This document shows positions 1 through 12,543 of a stretch of DNA of 13,199 bases, piece by piece. The stretch is taken from contig CAXKVR010000889.1 of assembly GCA_964058845.1 (NCBI GenBank), positions 1 to 13,199 on the forward strand. Reading direction: 5' to 3'. This stretch comes from Carex sylvatica (taxonomy: Eukaryota > Streptophyta > Magnoliopsida > Poales > Cyperaceae). The notes under the pieces were generated by a model. That model ran no database searches, was not told where the DNA came from, and saw only the letters and a program-made list of their open reading frames with translations. How positions within the stretch are numbered: the stretch's first letter is position 1; every line of letters begins with the position of its first letter. A program made the position numbers and the translations under genes.

Positions 1-149
1 CTAAAAATTGGAAAAAAAAATTTCAGAATTGGGAAACCGAATTTTTTTTTTCCAGAATTGGAAAACCGGAAATTTTTTATCCGGTTTTAGTAATGAGTTT
101 TCCGAAAAAAAAATTTCAGTAATTGATGCTAAAACCGAAAAAAAAGAAC
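1..149. repeat. Degenerate short repeat, AT-rich flank
   Basis: This upstream flank repeats a motif of the type (C)AGAATTGGRAAACCGRA followed by a T-run, in roughly three imperfect copies in the first 80 bases. CCGGTTTTAG and TTTTCCG follow and partly mirror it in the opposite orientation. No reading frame or RNA gene is visible. It may be the edge of a repeat that begins outside the window. Confidence 0.4.
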
Positions 150-151
150 CT

Positions 152-300
152 GGACGGGATAGTTATTTCCATCCAGAATTTTAATAAATTTTTTTGCATG
201 TTATGTTCAATAACTTCTAAATAATAGATGATGATGAATTATTTAAATAAAATTTACAAAAAAATTTGAACAATCTTGGATGGAATACACTATCCCATCG
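152..300. mobile_element. Small MITE candidate with about 28-bp terminal inverted repeats
   Basis: The left arm starts GGACGGGATAGT and runs through TTCCATCCAGAA. The right arm, read on the other strand, starts CGATGGGATAGTG and runs through TTCCATCCAAG. The arms are the same sequence with a few mismatches, enclosing an AT-rich core of about 95 bp. I see no coding capacity and no clear target-site duplication. The superfamily is not assigned. Confidence 0.5.
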
Positions 301-364
301 AGCTTGCTTTTTTTTTTTTAGATTAACGAGTTTGTAGAATTAAAAACATAATTAGCTAGACGTG

Positions 365-399
365 ATGGTTTATCTCGTCCGGCGGATGGAATAAACCAT
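365..399. repeat. Short inverted repeat (hairpin)
   Basis: Perfect 9-bp arms ATGGTTTAT (365-373) and ATAAACCAT (391-399) enclose a 17-base GC-richer spacer. The GGATGGAATA next to the right arm resembles the ends of the 152-300 element, so this may be a relic of the same family. A role in transcription is possible but not shown. Confidence 0.4.
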
Positions 400-452
400 T
401 TTGTTCTTCTTACATTTTGAGATTTCACCAAATTCTATTTTTATTTTAATAT

Positions 453-657
453 TTTATTATTATTTTTTCTATTAATAAAAAAATCGGGTTAATTTTCGGG
501 CTTCTCCAAAATAAATAGGAATAATTTATTATTATTTTTTCTATTAATAAAAAAATGGGCTTAATTTTTGGACTTCTCCAAAATAAATAGGAATATTTGA
601 TTATTATTTTTTCTATTAATAAAAAAATCGGCGGCTTAATTTTCGGGGTTGTCCAAA
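453..657. repeat. 71/72-bp tandem repeat in the proximal promoter, about 2.9 copies
   Basis: The anchor CTATTAATAAAAAAAT recurs at 470, 541 and 613, giving periods of 71 and 72. Each unit runs from an A/T tract (TTATTATTATTTTTT) through the anchor, a TTAATTTT(C/T)GG segment, a TTCTCCAAAATAAATAGGAATA-like end, and into the next unit. The third copy has a 3-base insertion (GCG) and is cut short after TCCAAAATC. The array ends only about 15 bp before the TATA box of the U-box kinase gene, so it makes up most of its proximal promoter. No matching array is seen upstream of the second gene copy near 12900. Confidence 0.8.
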
Positions 658-672
658 ATCCACTAGCGTCCC

Positions 673-722
673 TATATAAGAGGCCGGGTACCCGCTTCCT
701 CCCTCTCTCTCTCTCTCTCTCC
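673..722 (+). promoter_or_regulatory. Core promoter of the first U-box kinase gene: TATA box and CT tract
   Basis: TATATAAG (673-680) lies 46 bases before the start codon at 727. A pyrimidine tract of CT repeats (about 695-722) follows, like the Y-patch of plant core promoters. If transcription starts about 30 bp downstream of TATA, the 5' leader would be only some 20-25 bases. The same arrangement (TCCCTATA, AAGAAGCC, CT-rich tract) recurs before the second gene copy at 12893-12931, which supports both calls. Confidence 0.65.
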
Positions 723-726
723 GGAG

Positions 727-5955
<5,229 letters not shown>

Positions 5956-7198
5956 TGGTAGCAACCTGAAATTCTGTATTATACAGTGCCTTGATTTAGG
6001 ACTCAAAATGTAAATTTGATTTGATGAAGTAAAAACGTGCACATGAAGAAAATAACAGCTGCAATATAATTTGTAGGATAGGTTTTCTGGTAATGCAAGT
6101 GACCTTTTTTTTATAAGGATTACTGCTGGTTGATGTCAGAAATTGCACTTGCGAAGTTTAATTTTTTCTAAATGTTGTTATTGTCTAATGAATTCTCTGG
6201 CAAATTGCTTTTAACTTTGTATCTAATGATGGTATTTACAAAATTACTTTTGTGAAATTTGGACACTAATTGAGCCATGAATAGATTAAATTCTTGTGCT
6301 CTTGCTCTCTGCCTCAGTTGCAAATGGATTGCTCCATTTCCATATTTTCTTTAATCTTGATCTAATCTATATTAATATGCGCCAAAGGATACTTTATAAT
6401 TATGTTGGGAAATTTTTTCATCACTTGTCCATAGTATGGTTCTTTTCTAAATGTAATTCATTTCTTGAATTATTTAAGTGCACACATCCATAATACGTGC
6501 TAGAAAAAAAAGTACAGTTAATATTTTCCCAACTTTTCTTGATTTATGAGAAGTGACAACCAGTAAAGTTTAGAGAAAATTTATAGTGTACCCATGCAAG
6601 CTTTTAAAATAGTCAATTTTCCCGTCAAAACATCTTAATATTTAATATCTCATAAAAATTAAAAAAAAAAAAATTATCCTCTTCTATTCATTAAATTTGT
6701 TTTTGTAAACAAATATATATCTTCCTTTCAAATGGAGATGTTCAATTAGCAAAAGAATTGAATGGGTCTCTGTTTGAAAAAAGGGATGTCGCAGGGACAT
6801 TGTATCAATTTTCATAATGTATTTATCTGTAAATTTTATCCTAGTTTAAAAAAAAATTGGAGTTATTACTAAGAAAGAGACTAAATATTGTTTTCTTTGT
6901 AATATGCCATAATGATTCTTCCAGAAGCAGTCAATTACATGCCGTGTTTCAGATATCCGTTTTTGTTATGACCGTGGGATCGCTCGGTGACTATTGACTT
7001 ATTCATCCAAACTTGTTGTTTGTCTTCAAAGGTAGGTAGGTGTATCAATGACACCCTTTAACTCGTTTATCCTACTAATATTTGATAAGATAAATATGGG
7101 TAAAAAGGTTTATACTTCGAATATTTATTGAGTACAATTACGAATAAATCTATTTTTATATTTATCTAAACGGTAAAGTTTATTTCATATCAGTTATA
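5956..7198. other. 3' flank and intergenic DNA, no gene recognised
   Basis: The beginning should include the 3' UTR of the U-box kinase gene. The rest is AT-rich with scattered A-runs and no frame resembling a known protein. The longest open stretch (6296-6493) has no recognisable features and atypical composition. No RNA gene or clear inverted repeat element is visible here. Confidence 0.5.
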
Positions 7199-7217
7199 AT
7201 TATATATATATATATAT
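7199..7217. repeat. (TA)n microsatellite, left of the MITE cluster
   Basis: A TA dinucleotide run of about nine units ends at the left border of the foldback element that follows. It is the first of four TA blocks that separate three consecutive MITEs. Confidence 0.8.
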
Positions 7218-7219
7218 GA

Positions 7220-7626
7220 GTAGAACTAAGGTGTTCTTAAGCTCACCAAAGTGTTTGGTGAGCTTAACTCCGAAATCCATCAAATTGGTTTCAAATGACG
7301 AATCCGAACTGTTGGAACCCGCTTACCTTATGAGTGATGCGTCTACATGTGAAAATTTTAAACATTCGAATTGATTTAGTATAAAGTCAATCAGTCAAAA
7401 TTAAAAGGTTAATAAATTAATTTTAGTGCATTCATTTTTTGAACGTTTTTTGGCCGCTTGACTTTATACTAAATTAATCCGAATGTTAAAATTTTTCACA
7501 TGTAGACGCATCACTCATAAGATAGGTGGATTTCAACGGTTCAGATTCATTATTTAAAACCAATTTGATGGATTTTGGAGTTAAGCTCACCAAACACTTT
7601 GGTAAGCTTAAGAGCACCCTAGTTCT

Positions 7627-7628
<2 letters not shown>
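7220..7628. mobile_element. Long foldback MITE with hairpin ends (family A)
   Basis: An element of about 409 bp is nearly all inverted repeat. The left end reads GTAGAACTAAGGTGTTCTTA. The right end on the other strand reads GTAGAACTAGGGTGCTCTTA. Arms of about 190 bp match at about 85-90 percent by eye, around a short AT-rich centre. Next to each end sits a secondary hairpin: AAGCTCACCAAA and TTTGGTGAGCTT flank GTG on the left, with a diverged equivalent on the right. (TA)n lies on both sides. There is no transposase, so it is non-autonomous. A diverged relative is at 12080-12466. The superfamily is uncertain. Confidence 0.85.

Positions 7629-7630
<2 letters not shown>

Positions 7631-7663
<33 letters not shown>
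7631..7663. repeat. (TA)n microsatellite between two MITEs
   Basis: An uninterrupted TA run of about 16 units lies directly between the ends of the 7220 and 7664 elements. Its length is likely to vary between individuals. Confidence 0.9.
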
Positions 7664-7666
<3 letters not shown>

Positions 7667-8045
7667 GAGGGATCAAGTTACAACATTTTTTGAGTTACAA
7701 CAAGTTACAACAACTTATTTTTTATATTTTTAAAGTCCAAATTGTCGATCCAAAACGTTAGATGTGATCTCTACAATAAAATATGCTTGGAGACCACATT
7801 TTATATTTTTTGGAATTTTTTTACTATTTATTAAGATGGGTACAAAATTCAATGGCCTGAATTTAACTAGTTTTTGTACCCATCTTAATAAATAGTAAAA
7901 AAATTCTAAAAAATATAAAATTTGGTCTCCAAGCATATTTTATTGTAGAGATCACATCTAACGGTTTGGATTGACAATTTGGACTTTAAAAATATAAAAA
8001 ATGGGTTGTTGTAACTCAAAAAATGTTGTAACTTGATCCCTCCTC
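7664..8045. mobile_element. Long foldback MITE in (TA)n (family B)
   Basis: This is a 382-bp near-perfect inverted repeat. Both ends read GAGGAGGGATCAAGTTACAA, followed by CATTTTTTGAGTTACAAC. The arms continue through GTTAGATGTGATCTCTA, CTTGGAGACCA and TTTTTTTACTATTTATTAAG to GATGGGTACAAAA, leaving only a short centre near 7852-7872. There is no coding capacity. TA repeats border it on both sides. The inner part from GTTAGATG to TTATTAAG is shared with the 8057 element, although the ends and centres differ. Confidence 0.88.
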
Positions 8046-8056
8046 TATATATATAT

Positions 8057-8479
8057 AGGTTGGCTACTATGCTTATATAAGCATATCCCCACATATACTT
8101 ATAACTCATTTTTGTGTTTTTAATTTCAAATGGTCGATCTGAACCGTTAGATGTGATCTCTATATTGAAATGTGATTGGAGACCAAATTTTACATTTTTC
8201 TGAATTTTTTTACTATTTATTAAGCCACCTTGAAGATCGTTGATCCAACAATGGCTTCTGATTTTAGTGTTTTGTTAAGCCACCGTTGGATCAGCGATTT
8301 TCAAAGTGGCTTAATAAATAGTAAAAAAAATTCAGAAAAATATAAAATTTAGTCTCCAAGCACATTTCAATATAGAGATCACATCTAATGGTTCAGATCG
8401 ACCATTTGGACATTAGAAACACAAAAATGAGTTATAAGCATATGTGGGGATATGCTTATATAAGCATAGTAGCCAACCT
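8057..8479. mobile_element. Long foldback MITE in (TA)n (family C)
   Basis: This is a 423-bp inverted repeat. Both ends read AGGTTGGCTACTATGCTTAT. Each arm carries the perfect 16-bp palindrome ATGCTTATATAAGCAT close to its tip. The arms continue with GAACCGTTAGATGTGATCTC, GGAGACCAAATTTTA and TTTACTATTTATTAAGCCAC and close near 8255-8275. TA repeats lie on both sides. There is no open frame for a transposase. A left-end-only copy occurs at 9487. Confidence 0.88.
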
Positions 8480-8480
8480 C

Positions 8481-8615
8481 TATATATATATATACATATA
8501 TACATATATACATATATACATATACATATCTACACATATATATATGTACATATGTACATATACATGTGTACATATGTACATATACATATATACATATATA
8601 TATATATGTACATAT
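8481..8615. repeat. Complex TA/CATA/GTACATA microsatellite
   Basis: A compound low-complexity tract begins with TA repeats and continues with TATACA-type and TGTACATA-type units. It abuts the right end of the 8057 element. The open frames read through it on both strands encode only Tyr/Ile/Thr/Cys/Val periodic peptides and are not genes. Confidence 0.9.
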
Positions 8616-8671
8616 GTACGTACGTACGTACGTACGTACGTACGTACGTACGTACGTACGTACGTACGTAC
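8616..8671. repeat. (GTAC)14 microsatellite, self-complementary
   Basis: Fourteen perfect tandem copies of the tetranucleotide GTAC span 56 bp. The unit is its own reverse complement, so the tract can fold into hairpins or cruciforms, and both strands read open as Thr-Tyr-Val-Arg repeats. Tracts like this are unstable in replication and in sequencing. Confidence 0.95.
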
Positions 8672-8682
8672 ATATGTACATA

Positions 8683-8712
8683 CTAGCATCGTACCCGTGC
8701 GTTGCAACGGAA
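8683..8712 (-). mobile_element. Putative Helitron 3' terminus
   Basis: On the minus strand the order is a palindromic stem CCGTTGCAACG, then CACGGGTACGATG, then CTAG followed by T. A GC-rich hairpin about ten bases before a terminal CTAG, with T as the next base, is the expected 3' end of a plant Helitron. The CGTTGCAACGCACGGG string resembles plant Helitron ends as I remember them. The element body would extend to higher coordinates. I could not find a convincing 5' TC end, so its length is unknown. Confidence 0.45.
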
Positions 8713-9018
8713 ACAAATTATTTTATTATAAAATATTATAAAATGAAGAAGATCAAGCGTTTCATTATTTCATTATTTGCGTGACCTTTTTGAAAATCAA
8801 CCGTTCAAATACGTGCTACACAAATCTAAAAGCAATAATAATACTGATACGATACGGATATGGCAATACGGCAATTTTCAAAAATGAAGGATACGATACG
8901 GCTATTAATATATATATATATTTTTTATTATTTTATATATGATATTTATATAATTATAATTTAAATCAAATTTGTAGAGAAAAATAGTTAACTATTATAT
9001 TTATCTACAAGATAACAC
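8713..9018. other. AT-rich repeat-like DNA, possible Helitron body
   Basis: No gene is seen. A short-period motif GATACGATACGG recurs at about 8847-8858 and 8891-8902, with GGATATGG and CAATACGG variants between, followed by a TA run. Such ATACGG repeats are typical of repetitive plant DNA, but I cannot assign a family. Confidence 0.35.
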
Positions 9019-9215
9019 ATGTGAACTCTAATGTAGTGGTAAGAATTTTGGCACCAACAGGACCCAACTGGGTTCAAATCCCGCCTTCAGCAGAAAAAAA
9101 GGGTGCGTGGTGCACAGCACCGTGTGTGGTTTAGAGACTCGGTCCACGGGTGCGGCGCGCAGTCTACGGATGCTGGGATCATATACGGTGCGACCAGTGC
9201 ATGCTTAAGTGTTGA
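9019..9215 (+). mobile_element. tRNA-derived SINE-like element
   Basis: Two RNA polymerase III promoter-like boxes are visible with tRNA-like spacing: an A-box-like TAGTGGTAAG (9034-9043) and a B box GGTTCAAATCC (9071-9081). A GC-richer unrelated stretch follows (GGTGCGTGGTGCACAGCACC, GGTGCGGCGCGCAG), as in the body of plant SINEs. An A-run at about 9278-9285 could be the tail. No closed acceptor stem can be drawn, so it is not a working tRNA gene. The right border and target-site duplication are not determined. Confidence 0.5.
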
Positions 9216-9342
9216 AGTGCATAATTTGAAAAATTCATCTATGTGCGATCTGAAAATTCAACGGCTGAGTATCCTTTAAAAAAAACAGTAAATCAGAACC
9301 CTTGCAGAATGTAGACATTAAGCTTCTTAATAAGGAGGAGAG

Positions 9343-9438
9343 ATATGTATATGTACACATATATATGTATAGATATGTATATATATATATGTATAGATAT
9401 GTAGATATATATATGTATAGATATGTAGATATGTACGT

Positions 9439-9486
<48 letters not shown>
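9343..9486. repeat. Compound microsatellite (ATGTATAG, TA, CA)
   Basis: ATATGTATAG(ATATGTAG)-type repeats pass into GTACGTACATACACATACAC, a CA run of about nine units, and a TA run of about eight units. The tract ends exactly at the left border of the truncated family C MITE copy, the same MITE-in-(TA)n arrangement as at 7199-8500. Confidence 0.9.
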
Positions 9487-9487
<1 letters not shown>

Positions 9488-9590
9488 GGTTGGCTACTCT
9501 ACTTACATAAGCATATGAGGGTATATGTTTATAAGTTATTTTTTAGTTTTCAAAATTCAAAAAATCGATCTGAACTGTTAGATGTAATAA
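9487..9590 (+). mobile_element. Truncated family C MITE, left end only
   Basis: The sequence AGGTTGGCTACTCTACTTAC and the following stretch through ATCGATCTGAACTGTTAGATGT match the left end of the 8057 element at most positions. The match is lost after about 9585, and no right end is found nearby. It is a 5'-only fragment. The inner hairpin palindrome of the intact copy is disrupted here. Confidence 0.7.
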
Positions 9591-9615
9591 TTTTGGGTAT
9601 TAATAAAAATTTCAG

Positions 9616-9666
9616 CAATTATATTGTAAAGCTGGACCTATTATATAATATATAGTACTGCTATTG
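9616..9666 (+). repeat. 51-bp dispersed repeat, left copy
   Basis: CAATTATATTGTAAAGCTGG and the following bases through TAGTACTGCTATTG match 12476-12525 with a few substitutions and one single-base gap. The two copies lie in the same orientation about 2.86 kb apart. They could be parts of one repeat family or the footprints of a larger insertion between them. Confidence 0.7.
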
Positions 9667-10147
9667 GTAACTCTAACTTTATTTCTTTATTTATTATATT
9701 ATATTAATAAACAATGATTATCTATTTTTCAATTACTCTTGATCATTTCGTAAAACTACATTTTATTAAATTAGACAATTGACTATTTTATGTAACTGCA
9801 TTACACTTAATTAATCAGTAAAACACGGAAATAATTCTATTTATTCTAATAAAATTTAGACTTTTAAAATATGTATATATCAGTAAAATGAATATGTTTT
9901 AATATTTTATTTAATAAATAATAAAAATAATTATAATATTAGCAATACCTGTTATTAACCCGCTACTATTTTATTATCTGACAATCATAATAGATAATGA
10001 TAGGATATGAGTAAGATAATTTGTAACAGATAAATGTAGAGTACGAATAAAGATAATTTATAACAAGTACAGATACGGAAATGCTTTCATCCGACTCTTA
10101 TAGTACTCGTTAACACCCCTATTCAAAAGTCGATCAATGTGTTTCTT
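9667..10147. other. AT-rich intergenic DNA
   Basis: No gene is seen. From about 9990 to 10120 the sequence has short diverged repeats of the type GATAATTTGTAACAGATA / GATAATTTATAACAAGTA and ends in CGTTAACACCCCTA. Read on the minus strand this is TAGGGGTGTTAACG, which resembles a hAT-type terminus, but I found no partner end. Confidence 0.35.
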
Positions 10148-10164
10148 AACACCTTGTTTGGATG
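10148..10164 (+). repeat. 17-bp direct repeat, left copy
   Basis: AACACCTTGTTTGGATG occurs identically at 10148-10164 and 10796-10812, bracketing a 631-bp stretch that contains the GC-richer tandem repeat. The CTTGTTTGGATG string is common at MITE ends in plants. A local hairpin follows at about 10230-10289, with TTTCCCCTCTCTT opposite AAGAGAGGGGAGAAA. Confidence 0.7.
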
Positions 10165-10380
10165 TTCTCTCATTCCTCTCTTTCTATTTAACCCCATCAC
10201 TTCTTGTAGTTTTCATTTTTAATACAATATTTCCCCTCTCTTTCGGTTCTATCTTTTTGAGCGGAGAGGAGAATAAGAGAGGGGAGAAATTGGAGCCAAG
10301 CGAGCCGATCGGAGCCAGGAGTGCGGTATCGTTGGAGCTTGGAGCGTACGTAGAGTTCATATCTCTATAGATTCGTGACG

Positions 10381-10686
10381 GTGAGTAGATTTGGTCATCG
10401 TTGGAGCGCGACGGTGGTCGAAGAAACGGATCCGATTGTGGAGCTAGATAGCGTTAGGGTGATCAACATCTAGATTGGAGCCCGACAGTGAGTAGATTCG
10501 GCCGTTGTCGGAGCACGGCGATGGTCAAAGAAGCGGATCCGGTCATGAAGTGAGATGGCGATTAAAATATTACAGTGATCAACATCTTGATTGGAGCACG
10601 ACAGTAAGTAGATCCGATTGTCGTCAGAGTGCGGCGGCAATCGAAGAAGCAGATCCGGCCGTGGAGCGAGATGATGATTAAAATAC
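10381..10686 (+). repeat. 107/116-bp GC-richer tandem repeat, about three copies
   Basis: The anchor GT(G/A)AGTAGAT recurs at 10381, 10488 and 10604. Each unit then contains a variant of CGTTGGAGCGCGACGGTGG, a GAAGAA(A/G)CGGATCCG-like segment, GTGGAGC-like sequence and, in the first two, GTGATCAACATCT. The copies are diverged. The GC content and CpG frequency stand out from the surrounding AT-rich DNA. The open frame at 10137-10370 lies before the array and has no protein-like features, so I do not call a gene. Confidence 0.75.
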
Positions 10687-10802
10687 TATATTATATTTTA
10701 TGAGAATAAAAAAATAAATTTAGAAATTACAGTTATTTGATCTTTTTTATCAATAAAATTATTAGTTGGTATTTAAAACCACTAACTTTAAAGGAAACAC
10801 CT

Positions 10803-11245
10803 TGTTTGGATGGAGAGTAGAGGAAGGGATGAAATGGAAAGCAAAAAAAAAAAATTCCTCAAACCGTATTTGATTAACAAAATTATGTTCAAGGTGAATA
10901 GTAAATGAGAAAAATGTTTAACCTTACATTATTATAATTAATAGAATCGATTTCTCTCTCAATTTGTGATATAACAGATGAAAAAAAATATTGCTACGAA
11001 TATTAAAAAAAAAAATAACACATGTCTAACCTTATATCTTACCTATATATATTTCATATAAATTTCTTTGTTACAAATCTACAGCAACTAATGAACTTTT
11101 TATTAATCTTCTAAATTTTAATTAATCAAATAAGAAATAAAACAAAAAAAAATTAAATTTATTATTTCTCACTAATTATTCAAACACAAAGAAATAAATT
11201 TCTATTCTATATTCCTCTTTTGTTCTTAACCTTGCCATCCAAACA
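10803..11245. mobile_element. MITE candidate with TGTTTGGATGG ends
   Basis: The left end TTTGGATGGAGAGTAGAGGA and the right end, read on the other strand as TGTTTGGATGG and later AGAGGAATATAGAATAG, form imperfect inverted arms of about 80 bp that also share (T/A)TTTGAATAA-like sequence further in. The length is about 443 bp with an AT-rich centre and no coding capacity. No target-site duplication is clear. The superfamily is not assigned. Confidence 0.5.
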
Positions 11246-12067
11246 GAAGTGGAAGTAGAACTTCCAAATTTGTTGGTTTTATCACCGAATAAAATAAAGA
11301 GAGCGAAAGGTATTTTTGACTGGTCAAACGACCCTAACGTTTTTGAGAAATTAATGCATGTCCCAATCTGAATGATTATAAATTCTCTCTAGTCTAAAAC
11401 TAAACGGCAGCGGTAATTAATAAAGTCCATCACAATCAGTAATAAACTGAAAACGGAATGCCGGAAATTTGTGAGTGTGCTGTCGAAAATTAATTGGACC
11501 ATTAATTGTCAGAATTTCATCGAACCTCAAATGCTCTACGGAAAGGGAGAGTGCTTATTGAAGGACTGATTAATCAGAAAGAGTTGCTGACTAGTCAAAC
11601 TGGTAACTGAGGTCAAACATATTGTGGTCAAAGATATGTTACAAAAATAGCTAGCAATGTGTTTTCATGGAAATTACTAACAAGTAACAAGTAATGTAAT
11701 TTTCGGTTACTTTTCATTCTTATTTGTTAAGCTTATTTTATTTACTAATTTAATCAGCTAATCAATACTCTTTCAGCAATTTAATTGAAGTTAACTAAAG
11801 TTTTCATTTTTTTTTTATTATTCAGAAGTAGCTGACTTTATTGAGATTATTAAAAAATAATATTAGGTTATAAATATGATATATTTTTCAGAAAAAAAGA
11901 TGACTGTAGTTTTCAGCAAAGCAATGTGTACCTATAAATAAATGTTACCACACATTGTTGTTAATTTGCTTTATCAAAATATCCGCTATTTAAATAAATT
12001 TAGGAAAATCTTTGCATGTAACCCTTATGCAATAATTAGAAAAATATTATGCTCATAAATATTGTAT
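11246..12067. other. AT-rich intergenic DNA, nothing recognised
   Basis: I see no gene, RNA or structured repeat here. TTGAC/GTCAA motifs cluster between 11310 and 11640 (for example GACTGGTCAAACGACC and GACTAGTCAAACTGG), which may be chance or distal promoter sequence for the gene starting near 12944. Confidence 0.4.
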
Positions 12068-12478
12068 ATATAAAGACAAGTAGATTAGAGTGTTCTTTGT
12101 AAGCTTAAATTAAAAACAAATCGAATTGACTTCAAACAATAAATTCAAAATGTAATTAAAACCGATCTACTTTATAGGTGATGCGTTTGTATATCAAATT
12201 TATAAATTTTCAAACTAATCTAGTTCAAGGTTAAGCAGTCAAAAAATGATAAATAATAAATTTATTAAAATTAAGTATTAACTTATAAATCTTTTAGTTT
12301 TGACCGCTTGACGTTATACTAAATTATGTCAAAATTTTATAAATTTCACTTGTCAAATAAATCGATTTCAACGGTTTAAATTTTGTTGTTTGAAATCATT
12401 CGGTATATTTTAAAGTTAATATCACCAATGAGCTTAGGTGAGCTTAAAAACATCCTAGTTCTCCTCATATAAAGACAA
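12068..12478. mobile_element. Diverged family A MITE with 12-bp flanking direct repeats
   Basis: The body (12080-12466, 387 bp) begins GTAGATTAGAGTGTTCTT and ends CATCCTAGTTCTCCTC. It shares with the 7220 element the GGTGATGCGT, GACCGCTTGACGTTATACTA and TTTCAACGGTTTAAATT segments in the same order. It is more diverged and has lost the perfect hairpin tips. ATATAAAGACAA occurs at 12068-12079 and again at 12467-12478. This is a likely target-site duplication, and a length of 9-12 would fit a Mutator-like origin better than a two-base TA duplication. Confidence 0.75.
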
Positions 12479-12543
12479 TTATATTGCAAGCTGGAACTAT
12501 TATATAATAGATAGCACTGCTATTGCAAGCTGGAGCTATTATA
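12476..12543 (+). repeat. Right copy of the 51-bp repeat, with internal duplication
   Basis: CAATTATATTGCAAGCTGGA and onward match the segment at 9616-9666. Within it TATTGCAAGCTGGARCTATT occurs twice (12482 and 12521), a 39-bp tandem step. It overlaps the right direct repeat of the adjoining MITE by three bases. Confidence 0.7.

Noticed and set aside
453..657. CRISPR-like array
   Set aside because: Units are directly abutting without unique spacers, three copies only, in plant nuclear DNA. It is a tandem repeat.
5956..7198. Remnant exons of another U-box kinase copy after the first gene
   Set aside because: No segment resembling any of the nine exons was found on reading the plus-strand frames.
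8385..8784. Several overlapping open frames on both strands giving Tyr-Val-Arg-Thr repeat peptides
   Set aside because: They are read-through of the palindromic (GTAC)n and TA-type microsatellites and of the MITE end. Periodicity and openness on both strands follow from the repeat unit, not from coding.
9019..9095. tRNA gene
   Set aside because: A- and B-box-like motifs are present, but no acceptor stem closes and the D and anticodon arms do not pair well. A SINE-like origin fits better.
9235..9655. Open frames on both strands across 9235-9655
   Set aside because: Composition is Tyr/Val/Cys/His periodic from TA and CA repeats. No conserved protein features.
10137..10370. 77-codon plus-strand open frame with a hydrophobic start
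   Set aside because: It crosses a hairpin and a MITE-like end, lacks promoter context and any recognisable motif, and ends by chance before the tandem array.
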